Below are positions 14,508 to 23,632 of a DNA stretch of 32,615 bases, one piece after another (positions within the stretch are counted from its first letter, which is position 1; every line of letters starts with the position of its first letter). A model generated the notes under the pieces. The model ran no database searches and was not told the origin of the DNA. It worked only from the letters and a program-made list of their open reading frames with translations. This DNA is from Ruminococcus sp. AF46-10NS (GTDB lineage Bacteria > Bacillota > Clostridia > Lachnospirales > Lachnospiraceae). The translations under genes and the position numbers were made by a program. Location of the stretch: the NCBI RefSeq assembly GCF_003474435.1, contig NZ_QRNF01000036.1, forward strand, positions 1 to 32,615, written 5' to 3'.

Positions 14508-15275
14508 ATGAAAGAAATTTTGAAACTGGATCATATCCAAAAATATTACGGAAATGGCGGGAATGTTACAAAAGCAATTCAGGACATCAGCTTTTCCGTT
14601 CAGGAGGGGGAATTTGTAGGAATCATGGGAGCATCCGGTTCCGGCAAGACTACCCTGCTCAACTGTATTTCCACCATTGATACCGTCAGTGCGGGACATA
14701 TCTATCTGGACGGAACCGATGTGACGGAAATCAACGAAAAACAGATTGCCCGGTTTCGTCGGGAGAATCTTGGATTTGTATTTCAGGATTTTAACCTGCT
14801 GGACACTCTGACAATCTCGGAAAACATTGCCTTGGCACTGACTATCAACAAGGTTCCTGCAGGTGAGATTGATGGGCGGGTGCGGGAAATGGCCGGAAAG
14901 CTGAATATCACGGATATTCTGGATAAATATCCCTATCAGGTGTCCGGCGGTCAAAAACAGCGGTGTGCCTGTGCCAGAGCTATTATCAACCAGCCAAAGT
15001 TGATCCTGGCGGACGAACCTACCGGCGCGTTAGATAGTCACTCGTCACAAGCCTTGCTCTCCACAATCCAGAGTATTAACGAAAGCCTTGACGCCACAAT
15101 CCTGATGGTAACACACGACGCTTTTTCGGCAAGCTATGCCAATCGTATTCTCTTTTTAAGAGATGGTGCGATCTTCACGGAAATTCTCAAAGGCAGTGAT
15201 TCTCGTAGGGTTTTCTTTGAAAAAATCTTGAATGTCCTTACCATGATGGGAGGGGGCATGAATGATGTACGCTAA
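14508..15275 (+). CDS. BceA-like ABC transporter ATPase
   Basis: I start at ATG 14508 after AGAGGTG, giving 255 aa. Walker A is GASGSGKT (41-48), the signature is SGGQKQR, and Walker B is LILADEPTGALD, followed by a THD switch histidine. The C-terminal tail KGSDSRRVFFEKILNVL is typical of BceA proteins that serve FtsX-type permeases. It would power export or target-freeing of peptide antibiotics at the membrane. Its 3' end overlaps the permease gene by 14 nt. Confidence 0.92.
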   Translation: MKEILKLDHIQKYYGNGGNVTKAIQDISFSVQEGEFVGIMGASGSGKTTLLNCISTIDTVSAGHIYLDGTDVTEINEKQIARFRRENLGFVFQDFNLLDTLTISENIALALTINKVPAGEIDGRVREMAGKLNITDILDKYPYQVSGGQKQRCACARAIINQPKLILADEPTGALDSHSSQALLSTIQSINESLDATILMVTHDAFSASYANRILFLRDGAIFTEILKGSDSRRVFFEKILNVLTMMGGGMNDVR

Positions 15276-17489
15276 ATTAGCACTTGAAAATGTAAAGAAA
15301 TCCACAAAAGACTATTTGATATATATTGTCACTCTGACGGCGTGTATATCTATGTTTTATGCTTTCCTTTCCATTTCCAGCAATTATTATGATCCGAATA
15401 TAGGAGCAGAATTTAATTTAGATATATTAGGTGATGGAATAAAATATGCGATTCTATTGATTACCGTATTGCTGATGTTCCTTATGCAGTATGTAAACCA
15501 CTTTATGATACAACGGCGAAAAAGGGAATTTGCAATTCAGAGTATTATTGGAATGGAGCAATCAACGATAGCTCGACTTTTCTTTGTGGAATCACTAATA
15601 ATGGGAATTTTTTCGCTGATTGTGGGGATAGGATTAGGTGGTGTGTTTTCTCAATTCATTACTGCTATGCTGCTTCAAATGTATCATAAACCATTTGAAT
15701 TTTCATTTATGCTTTTTCCAGATACAATCATTTTGACGATTCTATTTTTCTGCATATGTTTTGCGACAGTTGGTTTATCTCAAGTTCGCACGATACGAAA
15801 AACAAAGATAATTGATATGCTAAATGCAGATCGAAAAAATGATATATTGGGAACCCCCCACAAATGGATATACAAACTCTTTCCAGTAAATTTTGTCCTT
15901 TATCTGCTGATTACCTTTTATAATATTAGAACCCTGTCTTACTACTTTAACGGAGAATTTGAACTGATAATCAAAATATGGTCTGCAATCAGCATTATTG
16001 TACCAATTCTGATGTTGATTATGCATATAAGGGAAAGATTCAGAAGAAAAGAACAAAACACAGTAAAGCAGCTCTTTTTGATTGAATGTATTGGCCTGTT
16101 GGAACTAATTATTCTTTCCATATTACCAGTTTTCAAAGTGTACCTTGCAATGCCGATGGATAAAGGTGCTTTTAATGTTTATATGGGATTTCTGTTTTGG
16201 TGTGTTGTATTTGGAGTGAGTGTATTTTTCGTTTTGTTTAGTAATTACTTATTGGTCATCAAAGAACGCCAGAAGTATAAAGAAGAAAATCTGTTCTTTT
16301 TTGGACAACTGTTATCTAAATTAAAATCGAAAACACTTTCAATGACTTTGATTTGCCTCACACTTACATTGTCCATGGCATTATTTTTTGTAACACCACT
16401 CCTTGTTGGATGGGCACAAGGTTTTTTGGAAAAAAGAGTTCCTTTTGATATACAGATTTCTTCGGACTACATTGGTATGCAGTCTGGTTATATCGGCATA
16501 CAGTCCGAAAAAGAACTACCTGTAACGGATTATAGTTTTCTTGACTCTTTCATTGAAAAGAATATTTCTGTTCGTGATGATTGCTCTTTTAAGACATACT
16601 TTGTAAACAAAACTGACTTTTATAACCAACTGGAGAATAGCAGAAAAAATGCCCCACCCATTACAGCAATTTCTTTGTCCGACTATAACCATCTATTAAA
16701 GATGCAGGTTATGATGAAATTTCTTTACGGGATCATGAATTTACAACCCAGTGGCTTTCCATAACACCCCAAGATGCTATTTCGACGTATCTTGAAGCTC
16801 ACAAATCTATTAGAACAGATGGAGGCGATTTACAGCTTGCTGATATTTCTGCACACACAGTAGACTTAGGCGAAGATTTTTATAATTTTCAAAGTGTGAT
16901 ATATATTGTACCAGATCACATTTGCAATAAACTGACATCAGCTAATACATTCCGGTATATGATGGCGGATAAAACAATTTCTTATGATATTGCTCAAGAA
17001 TTAAAATCATACTTTGAAAATTCAAGCCTTACTGATTCGCTTGTAACTTATAACATTACCATGCGGACAATCGAGGTTAATGATAATTCTGCTATTATTT
17101 TCATTATGCAAACTGGATTGACATATAGCGCAATCATCTTGTTTGTAACCTGTTTTACTATCTTGGCTTTGCAGCAATTATCAGATTCCGGAAAATACAA
17201 ATATCGCTTTCGGGTTCTAAGAAATATGGGCGTTGAAGAACCCCATATACGAAAGTTGATTTTGAAACAATTAGCTGTATGGTTTGGTGTTCCGGTTATA
17301 CTGGCCCTTATCTTGGCTGGCGCATTCCTTGTATTTTTGATTGTAGGATTCCATATGCAGATTGCAGTGTATATCGGAGTACAGCGATTGGTGCAGCAGC
17401 TTTTGATTGTGTTGGCTATTTTAGGTGTCCTTTTAATAAGTTACTTTATTAGTACATGGGTCTTGTTTAATAAGTCTGCATCTGCCTAA
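15262..17489 (+). pseudogene. BceB-like permease with a one-base frameshift
   Basis: The first frame (15262-16764, 500 aa) has the BceB N-terminus MMYAKLALENVKKSTKDYLI and several helices. The second frame resumes at about 16698 and continues through KDAGYDEISLRDHEFTTQWL to the C-terminal helices, ending at 17489. Restoring one A in the run at 16698-16700 joins them into about 742 aa, near normal for BceB permeases with ten helices and a large outside domain. The shift falls inside that outside domain, so the C-terminal helices would not be made. It could be a real lesion or a sequencing error in a short A-run. Ribosome binding site: GGAGGGGG. Confidence 0.8.
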
Positions 17490-17697
17490 CTTTTTGCGTT
17501 TTACAGTGACCTTATCAACAAAAGAAAATGCAATAGTATTACCCTCCGTTCTGATTTTGGAGGTACATCTATGAATTGAATTGCTACAAAAATGAAGCAA
17601 TTCAGCCTGTTTTCTTGTCAAAAAAGAAAATGGTTAGGAGATTTCTGCAACATTTGGTCTTTATTATAGAATTACAAGTAAGATAGAAAATGTGATT
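17490..17697. other. Intergenic stretch after module 1
   Basis: It holds GGAGGTACATCT-ATG-AAT-TGA, a two-codon ORF, directly before a hairpin, and little else. No other gene is visible on either strand. Confidence 0.4.
17578..17612 (+). terminator. Probable terminator of module 1
   Basis: GAATTGCT (17578-17585) pairs with AGCAATTC (17596-17603), followed by AGCCTGTTTTCTTG. The tail is only moderately T-rich. Confidence 0.5.
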
Positions 17698-17728
17698 AAA
17701 TCTGCCGGACGACGGCAAAAGAAAAAAA
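17698..17728. repeat. 31-bp direct repeat, copy 1
   Basis: An identical 31-bp stretch (AAATCTGCCGGACGACGGCA, then 11 more bases) recurs at 26102-26132. At 26.1 kb it is followed by the complementary arm that makes a terminator hairpin; here that arm is replaced by the module 2 promoter. Confidence 0.75.
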
Positions 17729-17733
17729 TCCGT

Positions 17734-17770
17734 CCGCTGTAACATTTCGCGGACATTTGCCTGTTATACT
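17734..17770 (+). promoter_or_regulatory. Activator box and promoter of exporter module 2
   Basis: A 26-bp element (17734-17759) contains the tandem ACATTT-N5-ACATTT, 11 bp apart, with core TGTAACATTTCGCGGACATT. The first ACATTT sits at the -35 position, 17 bp before TATACT (17765-17770). The element is identical at 22874-22899. Confidence 0.7.
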
Positions 17771-17796
17771 ATCTGAAAAAGATAAGGGGGATTGAT

Positions 17797-18459
17797 ATGG
17801 CAGCAGTAAAGACAGTATCTTTAACAAAAGAATATTCTAATGGAGAACACTATTTAAGGGCAGTTGATGATATATCTTTCACAGTTGAAGAAAATGAATT
17901 TGTAGCTATTATGGGAAGTTCAGGTTGCGGAAAGACCACGTTGCTCAATTTACTAGGTGGTTTGGAAAATCCCACACACGGATGTGTCTATATCAATGAT
18001 GTAGATATTACACAGTTATCTATGGAGGAAAGAAGTTCCTTCAGAAGATGGCATATTGGGTTTATTTTTCAAAATTTTAATTTAATCCCAGAGATGAATG
18101 TATTTGAAAATATAGTTTTACCTGCCAAACTTATGGAAAGAAATATCAGCAAAAAAGAAGTAATGCGGATAGCTGAAGAATTGGAAATTGAGGAAAAACT
18201 ATTACAAAATCCTATGACTTTATCTGGTGGACAACAGCAGCGGGTCGCAATCGCCAGAGCTATTTATACACATCCTACTATACTTTTGGGAGACGAGTTG
18301 ACAGGAAATTTAGATTCTACAACCAGTATATCCATTATGAAATTTTTGAAAAAGATGTGTAAAAAATATAGACAGACAATGATTATCGTTACACATGATG
18401 AAAGAATAGCAGCTATGGCAGATCGGATTATTCAGATGAAAGATGGGAGGGTTGTATAG
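17797..18459 (+). CDS. ABC transporter ATPase, exporter module 2
   Basis: The 220-aa ATPase starts at ATG 17797 after AAGGGGG. Walker A is GSSGCGKT (40-47) and the signature is LSGGQQQR. The Walker B region reads LLGDELTGNLD. The normally almost invariant Pro of DEPTG is Leu, and the preceding Ala is Gly. The catalytic Glu is kept, so it may still hydrolyse ATP. It is a MacB/LolD-type partner for the FtsX-like permease that starts just after its stop. The AT-rich codon use contrasts with the RR/HK genes at the end of the same operon. Confidence 0.9.
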   Translation: MAAVKTVSLTKEYSNGEHYLRAVDDISFTVEENEFVAIMGSSGCGKTTLLNLLGGLENPTHGCVYINDVDITQLSMEERSSFRRWHIGFIFQNFNLIPEMNVFENIVLPAKLMERNISKKEVMRIAEELEIEEKLLQNPMTLSGGQQQRVAIARAIYTHPTILLGDELTGNLDSTTSISIMKFLKKMCKKYRQTMIIVTHDERIAAMADRIIQMKDGRVV

Positions 18460-18460
18460 G

Positions 18461-21051
18461 ATGGAGAATTACGATTGTAATCAGTCGGCTGAAAGAGTGC
18501 TTATGGATGCTTCCAGGAAAAAGAATCAAAACAGAAATCGTCTACTGTTTATCGTAATTACAATTACTGTAGGCGTGATTTTTAGTGTGTTCTCTTTAAT
18601 CTATGGGAAGATGGAGATTGATATTCAGAAAAATATGAAAGTCGATGGTATGGCTGTATCGACCTATATTGAAAATGGTACAGCGGATATGATACAACAG
18701 CTTACACAGCTACCATGCATAGAAAGCATTGGGAAAGAAAAGTTTGCAGGAAAATTATTAGATGATTCCATAAAATATTGTGATTGCGTCATTACAGATG
18801 TGACCGGATTTGAAAAAATGATACGTCCTGCATTTACAAATGTGGTAGGGACTTATCCAGAAAAAGAAAATGAAATTATGCTTTCTACGAAAACTCTGCA
18901 ATATCTTGGAATCAAGAATCCCGAAGTGGGCATGGAAATTGAACTGGATTTTTATTGGAATGACATTTTCAATACCAGTGGAAGCGGTATGCAGAACTTT
19001 TTACTTTCTGGGTATTTTACAGAGTATCAAAATCAAACCTCCGGTGCTTCTGTGGCTTTTTTATCAGAGAAATCAATGGAGAAGAACGGACTTCAATGGG
19101 AGCCATGTAGGATTTTAATAGATCATACAAAGAAATATTCCAGTGGTTCGCAAATAGAACATATGCTGACAAATAACATAAAGTTGAATGAGGGACAGAG
19201 AATTGTAAGTATGAACCCAGCAGAATATCGGGCAATAAGTGAAATGATGGGAAGTTATGGATTTGCAGTCTTTTTTTCGGTTATGGTTTTACTTTCTATG
19301 TTTTTGTTTATTTACAATACCCTAAATATTTCGCTGGAAAAAGATTTACAACGTTATGGTCTTTTACAAGTAATTGGTGTGGAACAAAAGCAGAATATTA
19401 AAGTCATGAATCGTGAGATGCTAAAAATAGGACTTACGGGAAGTATCGCTGGAGCAGTTTTAGGAGGAATGTTTATATGGGGTATTATGCCATTGTTATT
19501 AGAAAAAATGTATGCAGAGAATACATGGAAATTAGAAAGAATGGTTTTATTTCAACCCAAACTTCTTATTCTAGCGATTGTTCTTGTGATTTTCACGTTG
19601 GAAGTGGCAGTGGAATGTCTGAAAAGAAAAATGAGGAAATTAAGTCCATTGGAGTGTATGAAATATACGGAGGCGGTCACTTATCATAAAAGCAGGAAGA
19701 AACCGAAGATAAAGAAATTCCGCTATTGGGGAAAACATCCTGAAATTTATCTTGCAAAGAAATATTTATTTCGGAATAAAAAAACATTTGGGATAACAAG
19801 TTTGTCATTATGGCTTGGGTGCGAATTGGCATTATGTTCTGCGGTAATTGTGAATGGAGTGGATTTACAGAATTATTATAGTAAAGAGCCGGACTTCCAA
19901 ATAGGAATTACAGAGGAAGCTTGCAATTATTTAATTGAATCATCACCGGACACAAAGAATATGAAGTTTTTTCCGAAGTCCCTTATGAATGATATTGAAA
20001 CGACCATAGGAAACGAACTTCATTCAGTAGAAAACATTAAAGGATTTTATCCGATCGTCGGAAAAAATGGCAAGGAGAATATAAAGATTCTAATCGATGG
20101 AGATAAAATATCCACGGTAATTCAGACAGTCAGTATCGGGGAGCAGGAAGAACTAAAAGACTTTATTCAGAAAAATGATAAGCTAGTAAATTGGGAGCAG
20201 TTTCAAAATAATCATGGAACAATCGTGCTACATGATCATAGGATGTCAGATTATATAGCAGGAGAAGTGCAGGATATATAGGAACAGAGATGGAATTTTA
20301 TGATCTGGTTCCGGTTGGTACGGAAATGAGCAGTTTAGTTCCTGAGAAATTAGTAAATTGTGGTTATCTGGATATAACAGAGGATGATTTCCCAGAGATG
20401 AAATTGTGCTGGGATGGTAAAAATATAAATATCCTATTGGTAACAGAGACTACATATGATTGGCTGGTAGAAAAATTAACACCACAAATTTTTGAAATAC
20501 AATTTAATGTTGACAAAAATCAGGAGTCAGTTATCCGAGAAAGACTGAATCAGATGATTCGCAATTATAATATGGAATTTCAATCAAAATATGGACACGC
20601 TGATAAATTGAACTTGTTTTATTTAGATTCTAAATCAGAACGTTTGCTAAAGGAGCAGAACTATATTCAGACAAGTAGATGGCTGCTTATGAGTATTAGT
20701 GGAATTTTAATATTTATAGGAATTATGAATTTCGCAAATACAAGAATATCGGATATTATGCTTCGACAATGGGAGTGTAAAATCCTGGAACGTGTAGGGA
20801 TGACAAAAAAACAAGAATATCGAATGTTTGTAACAGAGGGTCTTTTCTATTGGTTACTGTTATGTGGATTGCTTATGAGTTTTGGAAATTTAGGGATTGG
20901 TATCATGCAGTGGTATATGAAAATGCAGATTTCCTATTTCGCTTTCCGCTATCCGGTAAAAGAAATGATTGCGTTGATGGTATTTTTATTATTGTTCAGC
21001 ATTATTTTTCCAGGAATTATTTATAAAAAACTAAAAAAGAAAAGGAAGTGA
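18461..21051 (+). pseudogene. FtsX-type permease of module 2, split by a 2-base TA insertion
   Basis: The first frame from ATG 18461 runs to TAG at 20279-20281. The second frame continues from there to 21051. Removing one TA from GATATATAGG near 20272-20281 joins them as VQDIGTEMEFYDLVP, giving about 862 aa with two FtsX permease domains. Helices lie near the N-terminus (LLFIVITITVGVIFSVFSL), in the middle (FFSVMVLLSMFLFI, IGLTGSIAGAVLGGMFIWGI) and at the C-terminus. The simplest cause is slippage in a short TA repeat. If real, the last helices are lost or made separately from the downstream ATG (20290, no good ribosome binding site). The RR gene starts 4 nt after its stop. Confidence 0.8.
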
Positions 21052-21055
21052 GGAT

Positions 21056-21748
21056 ATGAAGCAGATTTTAATTGTCGAGGACGACAGTTTTTTGAATAAG
21101 ATGTTAGACTATAACCTGACCGCAGACGGCTACGGCGTGACTTCTGCCCTAAATGCCAGAACCGCAGCCGAAGCTATCCGTCAGCGGGAATTTGATCTGG
21201 TGCTGCTGGACATCAACCTGCCGGACGGGAATGGGTTTGAGCTGTGCAAGCTGATAAAGCCCCAGTACCCGGACACCATCGTAATTTTCCTGACCGCCAA
21301 CGATCAGGAGAGTGACCAGATACGGGGCTATGAGGTGGGCGCGGTGGACTACATCACAAAGCCCTTTGTGATCGGGGCCTTGCAGCGGAAAATCAAAGCC
21401 ATGTTCGCCATGCTGGAACATCACAAACCGGCCAAGGACATTTACGACGACGGGCGGCTGTTTCTGGACTTCTCGGAGCAGACGGCTTCCTTAAACGGCA
21501 AGCCCCTGACCCTATCCCTGATGGAATATAAAATGCTGAATCTGTTCCGTAAAAATCCCCGGCAAGTGCTGACCCGTGGGCAGCTTTTGGAAAAGCTGTG
21601 GGATATAGACGAAAGGTTTGTAGACGAACACACCCTGACAACCTCCATTAGCCGAATTCGCAGCAAGATCGAATCCGACGGCGGCGCGCCCTACATCAAG
21701 ACCGTTTACGGCATGGGTTATCAATGGACGGGAGGCGAGGCAAAATGA
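21056..21748 (+). CDS. OmpR-family response regulator, likely driver of modules 2 and 3
   Basis: The 230-aa protein has receiver residues D9/D10, phosphoacceptor D52 (LLDINLPDGNG) and K102 (VDYITKPF). A winged-helix output domain follows (KPLTLSLMEYKMLNLFRKNP to IKTVYGMGYQWTG). It starts 4 nt after the module 2 permease and overlaps its kinase by 4 nt. The identical 26-bp boxes before modules 2 and 3 are the obvious candidate binding sites. The gene is clearly GC-richer than the upstream module 2 genes, indicating a separate origin. Confidence 0.92.
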   Translation: MKQILIVEDDSFLNKMLDYNLTADGYGVTSALNARTAAEAIRQREFDLVLLDINLPDGNGFELCKLIKPQYPDTIVIFLTANDQESDQIRGYEVGAVDYITKPFVIGALQRKIKAMFAMLEHHKPAKDIYDDGRLFLDFSEQTASLNGKPLTLSLMEYKMLNLFRKNPRQVLTRGQLLEKLWDIDERFVDEHTLTTSISRIRSKIESDGGAPYIKTVYGMGYQWTGGEAK

Positions 21749-22776
21749 AGTTTCAAAACCTATCGGTAAAGCGGCTGTTTAGCCGGGTGGCAATAGGACT
21801 TGTCCTTTCCATGTCCGGGATCACCATAGCCCTGTTTCTTGTGACAAAACAGACGGCGGTGCTGCTGACTGGCGGGGCGCTGCTACTGTGCGCCCTTGTG
21901 GGGATTTTTGTACTGACGCAGGCGTTTGGAAAGCGGCTGTCGCAGTTTACCGCTAACCTGTGCCAGACTTTAGACCACATGATCGCCGGAAATGAAGCAC
22001 CCCAGCGGCCAGAGGACAGCGAAACCCAGCTTGCCAGAATCGGACACCGGTTGGCAAGGCTTTACCAGATCATGCAGGAGAACCGCCGCCGGGTGGACGA
22101 GGAACGGCAGGAGTTGCAGACCCTTGTATCGGATATTTCCCATCAAGTGAAAACGCCGGTAAGCAATCTGAAAATGGCGACGGACACCCTGCTGGAAAAG
22201 CCTATGACCGAGGCGGAGCGCACCGACTTTATCCGGGGAATCCGCAGCCAGACGGATAAGCTGGACTTTCTCTTTCAGGCCCTTGTGAAAACCTCCCGTC
22301 TGGAAACAGGCGTGATCCAGTTGGACAAGAAACCGGGTCGCCTCTTTGATACCGTGGCGCAGGCCATGAGTGGGATCGTGTATGCAGCGGAGAAAAAGGA
22401 AATCGCCGTGTCTGTGGACTGCCCGGAGGATTTGACCGTTTCCCATGACAGCAAGTGGACATCCGAAGCCCTCTTTAACCTGCTGGACAATGCGGTGAAG
22501 TACACCCCGGCGGGAGGGAAAATCGCTGTGTCGGTGGTGCTGTGGGAAATGTATGTGGAGATCAAAGTGACCGACACCGGCAAGGGCATTTCCGAAAGCA
22601 ATCAGGCTGCCATCTTCCGGCGCTTCTATCGTGAGGAAGAAGTACACGAACAGCAGGGCGTGGGCATTGGCCTGTATCTGGCCCGCGAGATCGTAACGCG
22701 ACAGGGCGGCTATATCAAAGTGGTTTCGGAGCCGGGCAAGGGATCGGAATTTTCCATTATGCTGCCTACAAAATAG
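21745..22776 (+). CDS. Histidine kinase of the second two-component system
   Basis: I start at ATG 21745 (overlap ATGA with the RR), after GGAGGCGAGG, giving 343 aa. Two helices at about 14-34 and 38-58 are joined by a tiny loop, so there is no outside sensor domain. The phosphoacceptor is His133 in SDISHQVKTPVSNLK. ATPase motifs are LLDNAVKYTP (N249), DTGKGIS and GVGIGLYL. This is the compact kinase type that partners peptide-exporter ABC systems. GC-rich codons match the RR and the module 3 ATPase. Confidence 0.92.
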   Translation: MKFQNLSVKRLFSRVAIGLVLSMSGITIALFLVTKQTAVLLTGGALLLCALVGIFVLTQAFGKRLSQFTANLCQTLDHMIAGNEAPQRPEDSETQLARIGHRLARLYQIMQENRRRVDEERQELQTLVSDISHQVKTPVSNLKMATDTLLEKPMTEAERTDFIRGIRSQTDKLDFLFQALVKTSRLETGVIQLDKKPGRLFDTVAQAMSGIVYAAEKKEIAVSVDCPEDLTVSHDSKWTSEALFNLLDNAVKYTPAGGKIAVSVVLWEMYVEIKVTDTGKGISESNQAAIFRRFYREEEVHEQQGVGIGLYLAREIVTRQGGYIKVVSEPGKGSEFSIMLPTK

Positions 22777-22780
22777 AACG

Positions 22781-22820
22781 CGGCGGACGGCCATTCCCGG
22801 CTGCCCGCCGTAAATTTTTT
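22781..22820 (+). terminator. Terminator after the second kinase gene
   Basis: CGGCGG (22781-22786) pairs with CCGCCG (22805-22810), with an inner GGCC/GGCT-like stem, followed by TAAATTTTTT. It separates module 2 plus RR/HK from the module 3 promoter. Confidence 0.65.
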
Positions 22821-22821
22821 G

Positions 22822-22847
22822 AAATGTCCGAGCGTTGTAACATTTCA
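22822..22847. promoter_or_regulatory. Upstream auxiliary half-sites before module 3
   Basis: AAATGTCCG on one side and TGTAACATTTC (22836-22846) on the other reproduce the two halves of the 26-bp box in inverted arrangement, 43 bp upstream of the main box (about four helical turns). Confidence 0.45.
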
Positions 22848-22873
22848 CCCCGATTTTCAATGAAATTTTTTGG

Positions 22874-22910
22874 CCGCTGTAACATTTCGCGGACATTTGG
22901 GTTTTATAAT
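22874..22910 (+). promoter_or_regulatory. Activator box and promoter of exporter module 3
   Basis: The same 26-bp element as at 17734-17759 occupies 22874-22899. ACATTT (22882-22887) stands at the -35 position, exactly 17 bp before a perfect TATAAT (22905-22910). Confidence 0.75.
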
Positions 22911-22952
22911 ACCTTTATCAACAGGCAAGAAGCCTTGAAAGGAGTTTTGAAT

Positions 22953-23618
22953 ATGAGCGTTTTACAGACTATTGACCTGAAAAAGTATTATGGCACAAAG
23001 CCGAACATTACCCGTGCCCTTGACGGTGTGAACTTCTCCGTGGAGGACGGCGAGTTTGTGGCTGTTGTGGGAACATCTGGCAGCGGCAAATCCACTTTAC
23101 TTCACATGATGGGAGGGCTGGACCCACCTACTTCCGGCAATGTGATTGTCCGGGACAAAGAACTGTCAAAAATGAACGATGAACAGCTTACCATCTTCCG
23201 CCGCCGTAACATCGGCTTTATCTTCCAGAACTATAACCTTGTTCCGATCCTGAATGTGTATGAGAACATCGTCCTGCCGGTGGAACTGGACGGGGACACG
23301 GTAGATAAAAAGTTTTTGAATGAGATTGTTCATCTGCTGGGGCTGGAAGATAAACTGAAAAATATGCCAAATAATCTATCCGGCGGTCAGCAACAGCGAG
23401 TAGCGATTGCTCGTGCCTTGATTACCAAACCGGCTATCGTGTTGGCCGACGAACCGACCGGCAACCTTGACAGCAAGACCAGTGCAGAGGTGCTGGGGCT
23501 AATCAAGCGCACCAGTGCAGAGTTCCGACAAACCGTAGTGATGATTACACACAACAACGACATTGCCCGCCTTGCAGATCGGATTATCCGCATTGAGGAC
23601 GGCAAGATTGTGGAATAA
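22953..23618 (+). CDS. ABC transporter ATPase, exporter module 3
   Basis: The 221-aa ATPase starts at ATG 22953 after AAAGGAG. Walker A is GTSGSGKS (40-47), the signature LSGGQQQR, Walker B IVLADEPTGNLDS, all canonical. GC-rich codons are like those of the preceding RR/HK. It is followed 14 nt later by an intact FtsX-type permease. With the shared promoter box it is probably induced by the second RR, giving export of or protection from peptide antibiotics. Confidence 0.92.
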   Translation: MSVLQTIDLKKYYGTKPNITRALDGVNFSVEDGEFVAVVGTSGSGKSTLLHMMGGLDPPTSGNVIVRDKELSKMNDEQLTIFRRRNIGFIFQNYNLVPILNVYENIVLPVELDGDTVDKKFLNEIVHLLGLEDKLKNMPNNLSGGQQQRVAIARALITKPAIVLADEPTGNLDSKTSAEVLGLIKRTSAEFRQTVVMITHNNDIARLADRIIRIEDGKIVE

Positions 23619-23632
23619 GGAGGTGGCAGACT

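Noticed and set aside
17562..17580. GGAGGTACATCT-ATG-AAT-TGA mini-ORF after module 1
   Set aside because: Two codons only, next to a hairpin. It may be debris of a leader but cannot be called a gene.
21970..22896. 308-aa minus-strand ORF opposite the second kinase
   Set aside because: GC-rich coding sequence often leaves the opposite strand open. The kinase motifs on the plus strand are unambiguous.
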